A stretch of 64,000 bases of DNA, taken from positions 124,001-188,000 of the forward strand of contig JAURWC010000009.1 of NCBI GenBank assembly GCA_030655135.1. Reading direction: 5' to 3'. This DNA comes from Hyphomicrobiaceae bacterium. GTDB lineage: Bacteria > Pseudomonadota > Alphaproteobacteria > Rhizobiales > Hyphomicrobiaceae. Both the position numbers and the translations under genes were made by a program. The notes beneath the pieces are model-generated. The model searched no databases. It was given only the letters and a program-made list of their open reading frames with translations, and had not been told where the DNA came from. This document shows positions 1-7,999 of the stretch, in pieces; position 1 is the first letter of the stretch; each line of letters begins with the position of its first letter.

Positions 1-2
1 CT

Positions 3-266
3 GGCCATCCGCTATGGCACCTGGCGCCGATCGAAATGGCCTGGGAAGGCAAGAAACTCGGCGAGATCTGCGAGCAGATCAAGGACGGCAAGCGGAATGG
101 CGGCAAGTCCTTGGATCAGATCGTCGAGCATATGGCCGAAGACAGTCTTGTCGGCTGGGGCTGGCAGCCCGACGCCGGCCGCAGCCCGGCCCCCGGCACC
201 CAGAAGGAGTTTGGCGCGCTCATCAAGGCTTGGGCGGAGACGGGTGCCGTGTGCCCCGCTTCCTGA
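3..266 (+). CDS. C-terminal end of isoquinoline 1-oxidoreductase-associated protein (Mll3835-like), partial
   Basis: The reading frame is open from the left edge and ends with TGA at 264-266, so the start lies outside the window. The visible tail begins [14 protein letters not shown] and continues with [11 protein letters not shown], an HMAED-GWGW-P block and a final WAETGAVCP. This pattern matches my recollection of the small protein annotated next to molybdenum hydroxylases in rhizobia as an isoquinoline 1-oxidoreductase subunit; the missing N-terminal part would be expected to carry a haem c site, but that cannot be checked here. The neighbour 23 bp downstream is a MocA-like molybdenum cofactor nucleotidyltransferase, which fits a molybdo-hydroxylase locus continuing to the left. 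The family name is recalled, the role is inferred. Confidence 0.7.
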   Translation, partial: GHPLWHLAPIEMAWEGKKLGEICEQIKDGKRNGGKSLDQIVEHMAEDSLVGWGWQPDAGRSPAPGTQKEFGALIKAWAETGAVCPAS

Positions 267-288
267 CGCTCGGGCATTGATCTAGGCT

Positions 289-915
289 GTGCCTAGTATG
301 GGCCATGAACCTCCAATCTGCGCTGTATTGCTGGCGGCAGGCGCGTCGACGCGATTTGGCGCCGAGAACAAATTGCTCGCCAACGTCGGAGGCAGCCCTC
401 TGGTTGCGCGCGCAGCTTTGCGCCTCATGACGCCCGAGATCGCGCAGGCCATCGCCGTCATCGCTCCCGGAGCCGAAGGCGAAGGCGTAGCAGCCGCGAT
501 CAGACACCTGAAGCTAATGACGGTCATCAATCCCGACGCGGGACGCGGCATGGGCACATCGATCGCCTGCGGCGCCGCGGCCGTGCGCGATCCAACGGCG
601 GGCATCATGATAGTGCCGGCCGATATGCCCTCGCTCGACGCGGAACTGCTGTCCAGGTTGATCGCCGCATTCCGCGCCGCGGGTGGCGAGAAGATCGCTT
701 ACCCGGTCACGAGTGCGGGACAACAGCGCAACCCCGTCATCTGGCCAGCGCGCCTGCGCGTAGAACTAACGAGCCTGGATGGACCAACCGGCGGCAAACC
801 CCTATTGGCCGCACACCGCGACTGCGTTGTGACGATAACAGCCGAAAACGATCGGCCGTTTGACGACATCGATACTCAGGAAGATCTATCGCGCGTCCTC
901 AAAGCCGGCACCTGA
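289..915 (+). CDS. MocA/MobA-like molybdenum cofactor nucleotidyltransferase
   Basis: This 208-residue protein has the nucleotide-binding signature LLAAGASTRFG at residues 14-24, followed by a lysine (ENKLL), and a metal-binding VPADMPSLD block near residue 110. These are the marks of the NTP_transf_3 family that includes MocA (CTP:molybdopterin cytidylyltransferase) and MobA. In xanthine-dehydrogenase-family loci the MocA-type enzyme makes the cytosine dinucleotide form of the cofactor used by molybdenum hydroxylases, and the preceding gene belongs to such a locus. The GTG at 289 and the in-frame ATG at 298 are both possible starts; neither has a strong ribosome-binding site. Cytidylyl versus guanylyl specificity is inferred from context only. 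Confidence 0.85.
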   Translation: MPSMGHEPPICAVLLAAGASTRFGAENKLLANVGGSPLVARAALRLMTPEIAQAIAVIAPGAEGEGVAAAIRHLKLMTVINPDAGRGMGTSIACGAAAVRDPTAGIMIVPADMPSLDAELLSRLIAAFRAAGGEKIAYPVTSAGQQRNPVIWPARLRVELTSLDGPTGGKPLLAAHRDCVVTITAENDRPFDDIDTQEDLSRVLKAGT

Positions 916-933
916 CGGGTCCGACAGACAGGG

Positions 934-1098
934 TCAGTAGGTACGCATCATGCCGTAAGCCCAGGCCACGACCAAGGCGCCCAGACCACCGACGACCGTC
1001 AGCAACGTGGGTGCACCGACCATCAGAGAATGGATGAAGTAGGCTACGCCCAAAAACCCCAGCGCTACAACGAACAACGCTTCAATCGCAGCCGCCAT
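934..1098 (-). CDS. Small two-helix membrane protein, function unknown
   Basis: A 54-residue protein starts at the ATG at 1098, chosen because GGAGGT lies four bases upstream; a longer frame reaching 1116 lacks such a site. It contains two hydrophobic stretches (about residues 5-25 and 29-50) and ends in GMMRTY. I do not recognise a family. It converges with the nucleotidyltransferase gene (18 bp apart). The good ribosome-binding site and the clear membrane segments support a real gene. Confidence 0.6.
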   Translation of the reverse strand: MAAAIEALFVVALGFLGVAYFIHSLMVGAPTLLTVVGGLGALVVAWAYGMMRTY

Positions 1099-1200
1099 GG
1101 CCACCTCCCGCAGCAAGTTTCTTCTGTCCTGAAACTTGGCAACGAGTTGGACGTTTGGTCAACGCTTTTTTATCACATTGTTCAAAATCAGACATCGCAA

Positions 1201-1229
1201 CGGGAACAGCGCCGTATGGCGCTGTCCCG
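1201..1229 (-). terminator. Inverted repeat, possible terminator of the secreted-protein gene
   Basis: The arms ACAGCGCC and GGCGCTGT, extended by CGGG/CCCG with one bulged base, form a long GC-rich hairpin 27 bp beyond the stop of the minus-strand gene at 1256-1756. No T-run follows on either strand, so intrinsic termination is uncertain; it may only stabilise a 3' end. Confidence 0.4.
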
Positions 1230-1255
1230 TCAAGAAAATTAGCGTCAGAAAGCAG

Positions 1256-1756
1256 TTATTTCTTCTTCACAGTAATCTTGAAGGAGATCTCAGCCCTCTT
1301 GTTCTCTTTGCCGGCGCGCGTAATCGTGCTGCCGCAGCGCTGCGTTGAAGAGAAGCCTTCAATCTTGCAAGACTTGGTATCCACCGTGAACTCCAGGTCA
1401 CGCTTATTGTCGAGGCGGTTGATGTCGACAGGGTCATCCTCGCTAAGGTCTTTATCGATCAACTCGAGCTTCAGTTTGTGCTCGCCACCCGAGACAGACT
1501 TCTTGATCTTCCAGTCCGGCTTGAACGACTTGTCCTTCACAACTGGAGTCGACTGCGCGTCGCCGTCGATCGTCACCCGCGCGAAATAATCGCCGCCGGA
1601 TAGCTCATCCACCTTGTCGAGACCATTCACGCTTGTCACCGATACGGTGATCTCGTCTGCCAGCGCGACGCTGGACAGGGTTGCGGCAGGCAGCAGCACG
1701 CCCGTCGCGAGCACGGCAATGGCGCGAGGAAAATGTCTCATACGCGGTGTAAACAT
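1256..1756 (-). CDS. Secreted or periplasmic protein of unknown function
   Basis: The start at 1756 is supported by GGAGAG about six bases upstream; the frame is open further upstream but without a good site. The 166-residue product begins with a basic stretch (FTPRMRHFPR), then a hydrophobic signal segment ending near VALA-DE. The mature part is rich in Lys and Asp, contains a C-x(10)-C pair (KSCKIEG...TQRCGS) and ends in KITVKKK, with alternating beta-like patterns (ITVSVTSVNG, YFARVTIDG, HKLKLELIDKDL) reminiscent of C2-like or immunoglobulin-like sandwich domains. No family is recognised. It stands alone, upstream of a receiver gene on the same strand. Confidence 0.8.
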   Translation of the reverse strand: MFTPRMRHFPRAIAVLATGVLLPAATLSSVALADEITVSVTSVNGLDKVDELSGGDYFARVTIDGDAQSTPVVKDKSFKPDWKIKKSVSGGEHKLKLELIDKDLSEDDPVDINRLDNKRDLEFTVDTKSCKIEGFSSTQRCGSTITRAGKENKRAEISFKITVKKK

Positions 1757-1905
1757 GGCGTCTCTCCGATCAAAATTTTGTTCAGCAGCGGGACATTGCG
1801 GCGCGACCCTAGCAGCAAATCCGCGCGTGCAATCCGCGCCTCCCAAAATTTGCAGGAGCGTGGCCGACGGGGGACATCTGCTGCCGGCAGCAGCCCCACT
1901 CCCGG

Positions 1906-2295
1906 CTACGCCCGCCCAACTGGGTGATCGCCATTCATGGAGTAGGATTGGATCGTCGAAATGAGGTTGCTCATTTGGTAAGGCTTGTCGACCCAGCCGA
2001 TCGGCTCGGCCGGTGCCGCCCGCGCGACGGTTGCGCTATCTGTATGAGCGGTAACGAAAATCGACCGGATGCCGGTCGAGGCGTAAATCTCGATCGCTGC
2101 GTCGACGCCATCCCGGCCCGGACCTAAACGGATATCCATGAGAGCCAGATCGGGCTTCTCCGTCTTCGCAAGCGCGACCGCTTCTTCGGCTGTCGTGGCA
2201 ATGCCGACAACGGAAAAACCGTGATCTAGCAACCCGTCCTCGGCACTGGTGGCGATGAAGAAATCATCCTCGACGATCATGATACGCTTGGGCAC
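1906..2295 (-). CDS. Single-domain response regulator (receiver only)
   Basis: The 129-residue protein is a lone receiver domain: acidic pair E9-D10-D11, phospho-acceptor D54 in LALMDIRLG, the conserved Thr in IFVTAHTD and Lys in WVDKPYQ. No output domain follows. It lies 18 bp downstream of the GAF-PAS-HisKA_2 kinase gene on the same strand, so it is the probable phosphorylation partner of that kinase. Single-domain receivers in alphaproteobacteria often act in phosphorelays or by protein contact, as in FixJ-less or Sdr-type general stress response branches; which applies here is not visible. Confidence 0.9.
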   Translation of the reverse strand: MPKRIMIVEDDFFIATSAEDGLLDHGFSVVGIATTAEEAVALAKTEKPDLALMDIRLGPGRDGVDAAIEIYASTGIRSIFVTAHTDSATVARAAPAEPIGWVDKPYQMSNLISTIQSYSMNGDHPVGRA

Positions 2296-2313
2296 AGACT
2301 TCCCCCTTTTGTT

Positions 2314-3810
2314 TTAACCTGCGGCTCTCACTGGAAAACGCATTACACATCGCGCCCCCGGACCAGGTTCAACGGAAAAAGAACCGCGAACCTGTCTGGC
2401 CAGCGCCGCCACCAACCCCAGCCCGGACGACCGGGACTGCATGTCTGTTGACGTAAACCCCGGCCCATCGTCTTCCACCGTGAGAATGTCGTCGTCGTTC
2501 GCGCGAGCCAGCGTCACGGTTATATTGACGCCGCCATCCTGCGCCGCGTGCTTGATGGCATTGGTAACAAGCTCGTTCAGCGCCAGAGCAAGTGGCATGG
2601 CGATGTCATTTGCGATAACACCGTCGTGTGCCTGAATTTGAAAGTTGGCAGCTCCATGGGCCCCTGCGCTCTTGCAGACGGCATCCAACAGTTGCCGCCC
2701 TTCGAAGCGGCTGGATGATTGCGTGACGTACAGCGTACGCTGCGCCGCAGCCATCACCGCCACCCGCGAACTGGCTTCACCCAACACCCGTTTTGCCTCC
2801 TCGCTGGCGCACTCGCGCTGCGTAAAGCTCAACATCGCCGACAGCATCTGCAGATTATTCTTCACACGATGATTGAGCTCGTCCATGAGAACGCGCATCG
2901 CCGTTTCAGCTGATTTGCGTTCGCTGATATCGACGAACATGTTGATGGCGCCCGTCAGCTCGCCCGCCTCGTTGTAGAGTGGCGTGGGGTAAGGCAGCAC
3001 AGGCACGCGTAAGCCGTCGCGCCGCTCGACGATCGCTTCCACGCCCGACACCGGTTGGCCCTCTCCCAATGTCCGCGCCATGGGCGTCGCATCGGGGGGA
3101 ATCAACGTGCCGTCGGGTTTATATAGCGACCAGTCCGACTGCCAACTGTTGCTGGAGATGTCGAGTTGGAAGCCAGCCAGATCCGCTGCGCCCTGATTAA
3201 AATAGGTAACCCTGCCGGCGGCATCCGTCGCGTAGATCGCAGCCGGCAGAGCCTCAATGAATTGAACGCATCTCGCCTCGCTCTCCCGCAGCGATTGCCG
3301 CAGCTGCACGTTGTGAATGGCAATCCCCGTCGAGCGCGCAAGCGCAGCCAATAGCTCGATTACGTCTTCGTCCGGCGTGATGCCGATCGACCAGTACGCG
3401 CCGATAGCAGCAACAGGCGAGCCCACAATTACGGGCGTCATCACCATGCTCGAAACGAAGGTCGGTAGATAAGCATCGCGCGGCACGCGTTCGTCGGCAT
3501 AAATGTCAGGGATTACGGCCATCTTGCCTGTCGACATGCACCAGCCGGAGACGCAGGCCGACATTGGAAACTTTAATCCCTTCCACAGCGGCGCGATCGC
3601 GTCCTCCGCCACATAGTGGCAGCGATCCCCATCTCTGAGGACAAACGTTATTCCGTCGGCTCCCGCGATGTGCCGTGCGGTGCTGCGGACGATTTCAATG
3701 ATGGCCGCCAGGCTGTCAGCCGTTGCGAGTTGCTCTACGGCACCGATTAGGGAAACCCAGCGCGGGCGATCGACACCGGCGCTTTCAACGCGCCTAAGAA
3801 CCAGATCCAC
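2314..3810 (-). CDS. GAF-PAS-HisKA_2 sensor histidine kinase
   Basis: The 498-residue soluble kinase has an N-terminal GAF-like domain (about residues 25-170), a PAS domain with C-terminal motif (about 183-300), a HisKA_2 phospho-acceptor helix with ELNHRVKNNLQ (His314) and a HATPase domain with an N-box (ALNELVTNAIKHA), G1 (VEDDGPGF) and G2 (SSGLGLVAAL). No membrane segment is present, so it probably senses a cytoplasmic or diffusible cue. HisKA_2/HWE kinases are frequent in the general stress response of Hyphomicrobiales. The receiver gene follows after 18 bp, so the two form an operon. Confidence 0.92.
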   Translation of the reverse strand: MDLVLRRVESAGVDRPRWVSLIGAVEQLATADSLAAIIEIVRSTARHIAGADGITFVLRDGDRCHYVAEDAIAPLWKGLKFPMSACVSGWCMSTGKMAVIPDIYADERVPRDAYLPTFVSSMVMTPVIVGSPVAAIGAYWSIGITPDEDVIELLAALARSTGIAIHNVQLRQSLRESEARCVQFIEALPAAIYATDAAGRVTYFNQGAADLAGFQLDISSNSWQSDWSLYKPDGTLIPPDATPMARTLGEGQPVSGVEAIVERRDGLRVPVLPYPTPLYNEAGELTGAINMFVDISERKSAETAMRVLMDELNHRVKNNLQMLSAMLSFTQRECASEEAKRVLGEASSRVAVMAAAQRTLYVTQSSSRFEGRQLLDAVCKSAGAHGAANFQIQAHDGVIANDIAMPLALALNELVTNAIKHAAQDGGVNITVTLARANDDDILTVEDDGPGFTSTDMQSRSSGLGLVAALARQVRGSFSVEPGPGARCVMRFPVRAAG

Positions 3811-4007
3811 AACGCGGCCCTCGCGACACCTTAGCGAACTTTACTCCGTACTCAGCGTTAGTCTTGTTGGACACTATTTGGATGTCAACCCGCCAAGCGC
3901 CGGGACGGCAGTTACGGCGTAACAACGGCTGATTTCTCCCCAACAGAGAATCCGCCCAGCGATAAACATTTCCGGCCACCGCGCGTTCTTGAAACGAACT
4001 GTCGCGA

Positions 4008-4463
4008 TCAATCTGGCTCGCGCGCCCGCGCAGCTGCCTGGTGCTCCTCACGCGCAACCATTTCCCAGAATGCTTTCATCTTTGCGCCGTCGTGAAATTC
4101 TTCGATCGCAGCGATTTTGAAGCCTTCGAACATGATGACCTGCCTGAAGGTGCCGGACAGCACGTTGCGCGTCGTCCTGTGCTGAATGTAGGCCTCAATT
4201 TGCGCGCGCCCGATGTTATCGCGAAACGTGAAGCTGACAGGCACGGTCACACTCTCTGCGACCTGAGTGAGCGGCATAAGGAACGCGCGCATCTCGGCCT
4301 TTCCAAACAACCGTAACGGACCCCCGTCTGGCGCGCCCATATTGAGAAAATTGCTGACATCGTCATGGCACCACGACAGCATGCCGTCGACGTTGCCCTT
4401 GCTCCAGGCTGCGTGAAAGGCCTCCAATATTGCCCGAGCTGTTTCTTCGTTCAGAAAAGCCAT
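4008..4463 (-). CDS. NTF2/SnoaL-like domain protein
   Basis: A 151-residue single-domain protein beginning MAFLNEETARAILEAFHAAWSKGN and continuing with an aspartate-rich DGMLSWCHDD helix matches the SnoaL-like ketosteroid-isomerase fold: N-terminal helices with a W-x(6)-D pattern, then beta strands (VSFTFRDNIGRAQIEAYI, RQVIMFEGFKIAAIEEFHD). Members are small enzymes or ligand-binding proteins; the substrate cannot be told. It is monocistronic, with 198 bp of non-coding DNA between its stop and the upstream kinase start. The charged C-terminal tail (REEHQAAARAREPD) is ordinary for the family. Confidence 0.75.
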   Translation of the reverse strand: MAFLNEETARAILEAFHAAWSKGNVDGMLSWCHDDVSNFLNMGAPDGGPLRLFGKAEMRAFLMPLTQVAESVTVPVSFTFRDNIGRAQIEAYIQHRTTRNVLSGTFRQVIMFEGFKIAAIEEFHDGAKMKAFWEMVAREEHQAAARAREPD

Positions 4464-4559
4464 TGTCAGTCCCGCGGACCCGATTACTCTTACGAATATG
4501 TCGGCGCATCGCGTTCAGAAATGAACGCATGACAAAATGGGCGTGGACGGGTTCGGTTC

Positions 4560-4769
4560 CTAAGGCTCGCTGTCACGCATTCGCAACAAATCGCGATTGG
4601 TCAGCGGGCGCCCGTCAGGGTCGATTACTTTTGCCTGCTTGGCAGGAAGAACGGTGCGGCCGGCCAAAATCTCCAGCGCGTGCGCCGCCGAAGTACTTAT
4701 TTCCAGTATACTGCGCTGATTGAGCGGTATCACCACTGTACAACGATAGTTTGATGCCGGTCGTCTCAT
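4560..4769 (-). CDS. Small hypothetical protein
   Basis: This 69-residue frame starts MRRPASNYRCTVVIPLNQ and ends with a hydrophilic KVIDPDGRPLTNRDLLRM block. It has no signal peptide or membrane segment and I do not recognise a family. The amino-acid composition looks like a real protein, but no clear ribosome-binding site precedes it, so the call is tentative. Confidence 0.45.
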   Translation of the reverse strand: MRRPASNYRCTVVIPLNQRSILEISTSAAHALEILAGRTVLPAKQAKVIDPDGRPLTNRDLLRMRDSEP

Positions 4770-4979
4770 GCAACCCTAACGCTTAGGCCGAAAGACTGTC
4801 GAAGGCGCAAACTAATACGTCGCCAGATTTAAAAAGCTATAGTTTGTTTAATTGGTACGTTGTTTTTTAATTAATTGACCTTCCGCACCAGGCAAGTAGC
4901 GGGCTGATCATCAGACAACGGTTTAATATCGTTTTGGTTAGCGAGACCAAGCCTGATGGGCTGTCAGGCGCCTCACTGC

Positions 4980-5005
4980 GGAACTCGCGCGGGGGTGAGA
5001 TTGTT
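4980..5005 (+). promoter_or_regulatory. Weak sigma-EcfG-like promoter
   Basis: GGAAC at 4980-4984 is followed after 17 bases by TGTT (5002-5005), one mismatch from the EcfG -10 element CGTT. It lies 33 bp before the start of the Ala/Pro-rich membrane protein gene, a spacing similar to the exact sites elsewhere in the window. The mismatch makes it only a candidate. Confidence 0.35.
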
Positions 5006-5038
5006 TGCCAATCGGTATTTGTGAGCAAGGAGTATCCA

Positions 5039-5476
5039 ATGATTAGCCCCGACAGCGACGGTCGCGTTATTCATCGCGATCCGCCATCCAATTATGCTTC
5101 GGCCAAATATGCGATTAGCATCTTGTCCGTCGCGGCCATCCTCGTTCTTGCAGCCGCAAGCGGCATTTTCAACACTCATAACGCTGCCGCGCCAGATCAA
5201 GCGGCAGCTCCGCAAGCGGACGGCGCAACGCCAGCCGATCCCGCCGCCAAGACGGCAGAAGCACCGCCGACAGACGCAGCCGCTCCTGCAGCGGGTAACG
5301 CACCTGCGACGTCGGCCCAGGCACCCCCAGCCGATGCAGCAGCTGCGCCCGACGCCAATACAGGCGGAAGCACTGGTGACACCGGTACGGAAGCTGCGCC
5401 TGCAGCTGCACCGCAGCAACCCGCTCCCGCCGCACAGCCGCCACAGGAACAGCCGCCAGCGCAGCCTCAGCAATAA
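5039..5476 (+). CDS. Ala/Pro-rich single-pass membrane protein
   Basis: The start at 5039 has AAGGAG five bases upstream, which decides it against longer frames. The 145-residue product has a short polar N-terminus, one hydrophobic segment (about residues 22-42, AISILSVAAILVLAAASGIF) and then roughly 100 residues of low-complexity Ala, Pro, Gln, Asp and Thr ending PAQPQQ. Such a tail is probably extended and exposed in the periplasm or cell wall region. No family is recognised. It is followed by a cluster of very small genes, of which the next one has an EcfG promoter. Confidence 0.75.
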   Translation: MISPDSDGRVIHRDPPSNYASAKYAISILSVAAILVLAAASGIFNTHNAAAPDQAAAPQADGATPADPAAKTAEAPPTDAAAPAAGNAPATSAQAPPADAAAAPDANTGGSTGDTGTEAAPAAAPQQPAPAAQPPQEQPPAQPQQ

Positions 5477-5566
5477 GCGCCAACACGCATTGACGGCACA
5501 TCTTAGCAGCCACCCGCCCGCGTCAGCCGCAGGCGGGTGGCTGCGCGATTATCGCGTGCAGAACGC

Positions 5567-5592
5567 GGAACATCTGCGAGCCGAAGCTCGTT
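5567..5592 (+). promoter_or_regulatory. Sigma-EcfG promoter (GGAAC-N17-CGTT)
   Basis: An exact -35 GGAAC (5567-5571) and -10 CGTT (5589-5592) are separated by 17 bases, the consensus of the alphaproteobacterial general stress sigma factor. The -10 ends 27 bp before the ATG at 5620. The genes behind it are small membrane proteins of a stress-like type, and the cognate sigma factor is encoded at 44281-44835. Confidence 0.8.
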
Positions 5593-5619
5593 CCCTTGGA
5601 CAGCCATGGAGCGAAACCA

Positions 5620-5820
5620 ATGCGAAATGATCCGATGGGCCGTACTGATGACGCGGTCGACGACGCGGTGGCCACAGCACGGAACATGAAGGACGATGCG
5701 TCCAACGTGGCCACCAACTTGCAGGCCGCGGTCGATCGATCAGTTTCCGATCAGCCTTTGACCACGCTCGCACTTGCCATTGTTGCGGGCTTCATACTCG
5801 GCGCGGTCTGGAAAGCTTAA
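5620..5820 (+). CDS. Small YqjD/ElaB-like (DUF883-like) membrane-anchored protein
   Basis: This 66-residue protein has a polar, helix-forming first half rich in Asp, Ala and Asn (DDAVDDAVATARNMKDDASN) and a C-terminal hydrophobic anchor (LTTLALAIVAGFILGAVWKA). The same design, including the Gly-containing anchor, is seen in YqjD/ElaB-type inner-membrane proteins that are stress- or stationary-phase-induced in enterobacteria. The ATG at 5620 is preferred because GGAG lies about ten bases upstream. An exact EcfG promoter sits directly upstream, so the gene is probably part of the general stress regulon. Confidence 0.8.
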   Translation: MRNDPMGRTDDAVDDAVATARNMKDDASNVATNLQAAVDRSVSDQPLTTLALAIVAGFILGAVWKA

Positions 5821-5826
5821 AAGCAG

Positions 5827-5964
5827 ATGGCCGAGCAGGTCCCCAAGGACCACGCACTCGATAACCGGGTTCGCCGCAAGGGAAGCCGCTACGCGCTTTA
5901 CGCGGCCACCGTTATCGCCGTGCTCTTGGCTGCAGCGCTCACGGTCTATTTCATAGAAGGGTAA
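5827..5964 (+). CDS. 45-residue single-pass membrane protein
   Basis: Reading from ATG at 5827 to TAA at 5962-5964 gives a 45-residue protein: a basic hydrophilic N-terminus (MAEQVPKDHALDNRVRRKG) and one membrane helix (YALYAATVIAVLLAAALTVYF) ending IEG. It starts six bases after the previous stop and ends five bases before the next ATG, so it is embedded in an operon of small genes. The positive-inside pattern suggests an N-in topology. It is too short for usual gene callers; tight spacing and sensible topology support it. Confidence 0.65.
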   Translation: MAEQVPKDHALDNRVRRKGSRYALYAATVIAVLLAAALTVYFIEG

Positions 5965-5969
5965 GGCGC

Positions 5970-6161
5970 ATGACAGAGACCGGCCGCGATGGCAAACCCA
6001 CACCCGGCGTCGATAAGAAAACGGCGAAAGGCAAGGGCGAAGGCGGCTTTGCGCCTCACCCGGACCCAGATAAGTCTGATGAGCCCGCGCCATTCGATCC
6101 TGCATACCGGGCGAATGTGGAACCGCCACCGGTGAAACCGGTGGGAAAAAAGAAGCCGTAA
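5970..6161 (+). CDS. Small hydrophilic Lys/Pro-rich protein
   Basis: A 63-residue protein starts five bases after the preceding small gene, with AAGG seven bases before the ATG. It is hydrophilic, rich in Lys, Pro, Gly and Asp, and ends PVKPVGKKKP; it is probably disordered. No family is recognised. Position in the operon behind the EcfG promoter at 5567 suggests stress-related co-expression. Confidence 0.6.
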   Translation: MTETGRDGKPTPGVDKKTAKGKGEGGFAPHPDPDKSDEPAPFDPAYRANVEPPPVKPVGKKKP

Positions 6162-6204
6162 ATAGCGATTTTTCGGCGGGCCACTTAGGAACGGCGGAGC
6201 AGAT

Positions 6205-6281
6205 TGGTACCGCCTCCCTGGCTTGAACAGGGGACCTCTAGATCCACAATCTAGCGCTCTAACCAACTGAGCTAAGGCGGC
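6205..6281 (-). tRNA. tRNA-His (GTG)
   Basis: On the minus strand the cloverleaf has acceptor stem GCCGCCT/AGGCGGT, D-loop AGCTCAGTTGG, anticodon stem CTAGA/TCTAG around the loop TTGTGGA (anticodon GTG), and T-arm with GTTCAAG. CCA is encoded. The base before position 1 is T, so the usual G-1 of tRNA-His is not encoded; position 1 and 72 form a G:U pair and the discriminator is A73. This is the known divergent tRNA-His identity of many alphaproteobacteria. It is not closely linked to a co-transcribed gene. Confidence 0.95.
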
Positions 6282-6419
6282 ACAGCGCAAGCGGCGCACG
6301 TCAAAGGGTGCGGCCCGCGAACTGCGCAAAAACACGCAATTGACCCCTGTAGTCAAGGGAAAATAAGCCGCCGCAGCGGCCCGGGCGAGCCGCCGCTATA
6401 TCGCGAAGCGGTAGCCTGA

Positions 6420-6794
6420 TCAGACGTTTGGCTTCGCCTTGGCCGCCGCATCAGCGAGCATCCGACCCAGGTCTTGAGCCTGCGAAGCGTAGGCTTGCAT
6501 CTGCGTCTGAGCGTACTTCGTCTGGATCTCGACGTATTCCTTGATATCGCGAGCTTTCGCCAAATCGGTCGCGAAGCGGAACGACTGATCGATATTCTGC
6601 TCAGCGTAGCGCATCGCGCGCGCCTGGATGTCCATCGCGCTGGCAGCCATCACGCCCTGCGATTTAACAACGAGATCCTGCGCTTGGCGCGTCATGTCCA
6701 TGAACTGCGTGTAGGCGCTTCGGGCCTGTTCGACGTTACGCTCGGCGATCTCTCGAACGGCCTCGGGGATCTCGAACTGCGGTGCTTCGTACAT
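6420..6794 (-). CDS. Phasin family protein
   Basis: The 124-residue protein is almost wholly amphipathic helix without Cys or a signal peptide, with the order PEAVREIAERNVEQARSAY, FMDMTRQAQDL, FRFATDLAKARD and KYAQTQMQAYASQAQDLGRML typical of Phasin_2 proteins. Phasins coat polyhydroxyalkanoate granules and control their size and number. GAGGAGAA about five bases before the ATG supports the start. The gene stands alone between tRNA-His and a divergent kinase; no polyester synthase is in the window. Confidence 0.9.
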   Translation of the reverse strand: MYEAPQFEIPEAVREIAERNVEQARSAYTQFMDMTRQAQDLVVKSQGVMAASAMDIQARAMRYAEQNIDQSFRFATDLAKARDIKEYVEIQTKYAQTQMQAYASQAQDLGRMLADAAAKAKPNV

Positions 6795-6991
6795 CGGCGT
6801 TCTCCTCGTGGTCTTTTTCTATTTCAGCGTATTAGGCCCTTTTCCGATTGACCCTGCAATTGCAATCGCGCGCAGCATGCGCGCGTCGAGCTTACAAAAT
6901 TGTACAAGAACGGCAGCTATCACGTTATCAGTGAACGAGAATGGCCGGTAGCGCCCTCCGCGCTCTGCCGCTTTGCAACCAGTGAGGCCGC

Positions 6992-7798
6992 GTGGACGAC
7001 GCCGCAATCCTGCGCGAAATCGCCCGCCGCATCCGCGACGGCATGGATGGTTCGCCGTCGGCAGCGGTCCCCGCCATTGCGCCCGATGCCCTCGAGAGCA
7101 CCAGCGAAGCGCGCGAGCGCGATTTGATCGCCCGCCTCGCCCACGAATTGAAGTCGCCTCTCAGCGCCATGGTCGCTGCGGCCGAAGTCATGGCTGAGGA
7201 ACGGCTCGGCCCCATCGCGAACGTGCAGTATTTAGGGTACGCCGCTGACATCGCCACCAGTGGGCGCCATGCGTTGACCGTGGTCGATCGTGTGCTTCAG
7301 GACTGGCGGCAGCCCGGCAAGCCAGCGTCCCTCGAGTTCGTGCAACTCGATCTGAACAAGCTGATCGAACGAACGGCGTCTGTGCTTCGCCCGATCGTTC
7401 GCGAACGCAATCAAACCATCCGCACAGACCTCGCGCCGGGCCTGCCTCATTTGATCGCCGACGCCACGAGCATCCGCCAGATACTGCTGAACCTGCTGAA
7501 CAATGCCGCGAAGTACGCCAACCCCGACAGCGAGATCGTCATTACGACGTCTTACCGTCTAGACGGACCCGTCGAGTTGGAAATCGCTGATGCAGGTCCT
7601 GGCTTGTCACCCGACGAGATTGCCTATGCGCTCGGCGAGACAGCCACTCCCGTTGCCGTCCGCGGCACAGGGCTCGGCCTGCCGCTGGTCAGGAAACTTG
7701 CTGCGGCAAATGGCGCGACGATGGTCATCGACAGCAGCAAAGGCTCGCCGACGCGCATCAAACTTAAGTTCGCAAAAGATAAGGTAGTACCGGTTTAA
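6992..7798 (+). CDS. Short sensor histidine kinase (HisKA-HATPase)
   Basis: The start is GTG with GAGG seven bases upstream. The 268-residue cytoplasmic protein has a short polar N-terminus, a HisKA helix with LAHELKSPLSAM (His51) and a HATPase domain with N-box ILLNLLNNAAKYA, G1 IADAGPGLS and G2 GTGLGLPLV. There is no sensor or membrane domain, so input probably comes from a partner protein. No response regulator is adjacent. It is similar in layout to PdhS/DivJ-like minimal kinases only in general form; no specific pathway is claimed. Confidence 0.88.
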   Translation: MDDAAILREIARRIRDGMDGSPSAAVPAIAPDALESTSEARERDLIARLAHELKSPLSAMVAAAEVMAEERLGPIANVQYLGYAADIATSGRHALTVVDRVLQDWRQPGKPASLEFVQLDLNKLIERTASVLRPIVRERNQTIRTDLAPGLPHLIADATSIRQILLNLLNNAAKYANPDSEIVITTSYRLDGPVELEIADAGPGLSPDEIAYALGETATPVAVRGTGLGLPLVRKLAAANGATMVIDSSKGSPTRIKLKFAKDKVVPV

Positions 7799-7999
7799 GC
7801 GGCTTCGCAGCAGCCAGCAGACGCCAATTCTGAAGGTGCCGGCTCCGCGCTTTAGATTGATTCTAACTATCTGAGTTCATTGACGAACAGGCGCACGACT
7901 GCTCTAGTGCGGGCGCTCGTGACACCACCGGCGCGAGCTTTCACCTATCCTGATCACCCGATGTGAGGCCTTGAACCTCACGGCTGGAGACTTGTCCTG

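Noticed and set aside
7799-7999. Fur, Irr or RirA site before the iron operon
   Set aside because: No palindrome or consensus was clear enough by eye to support a call.
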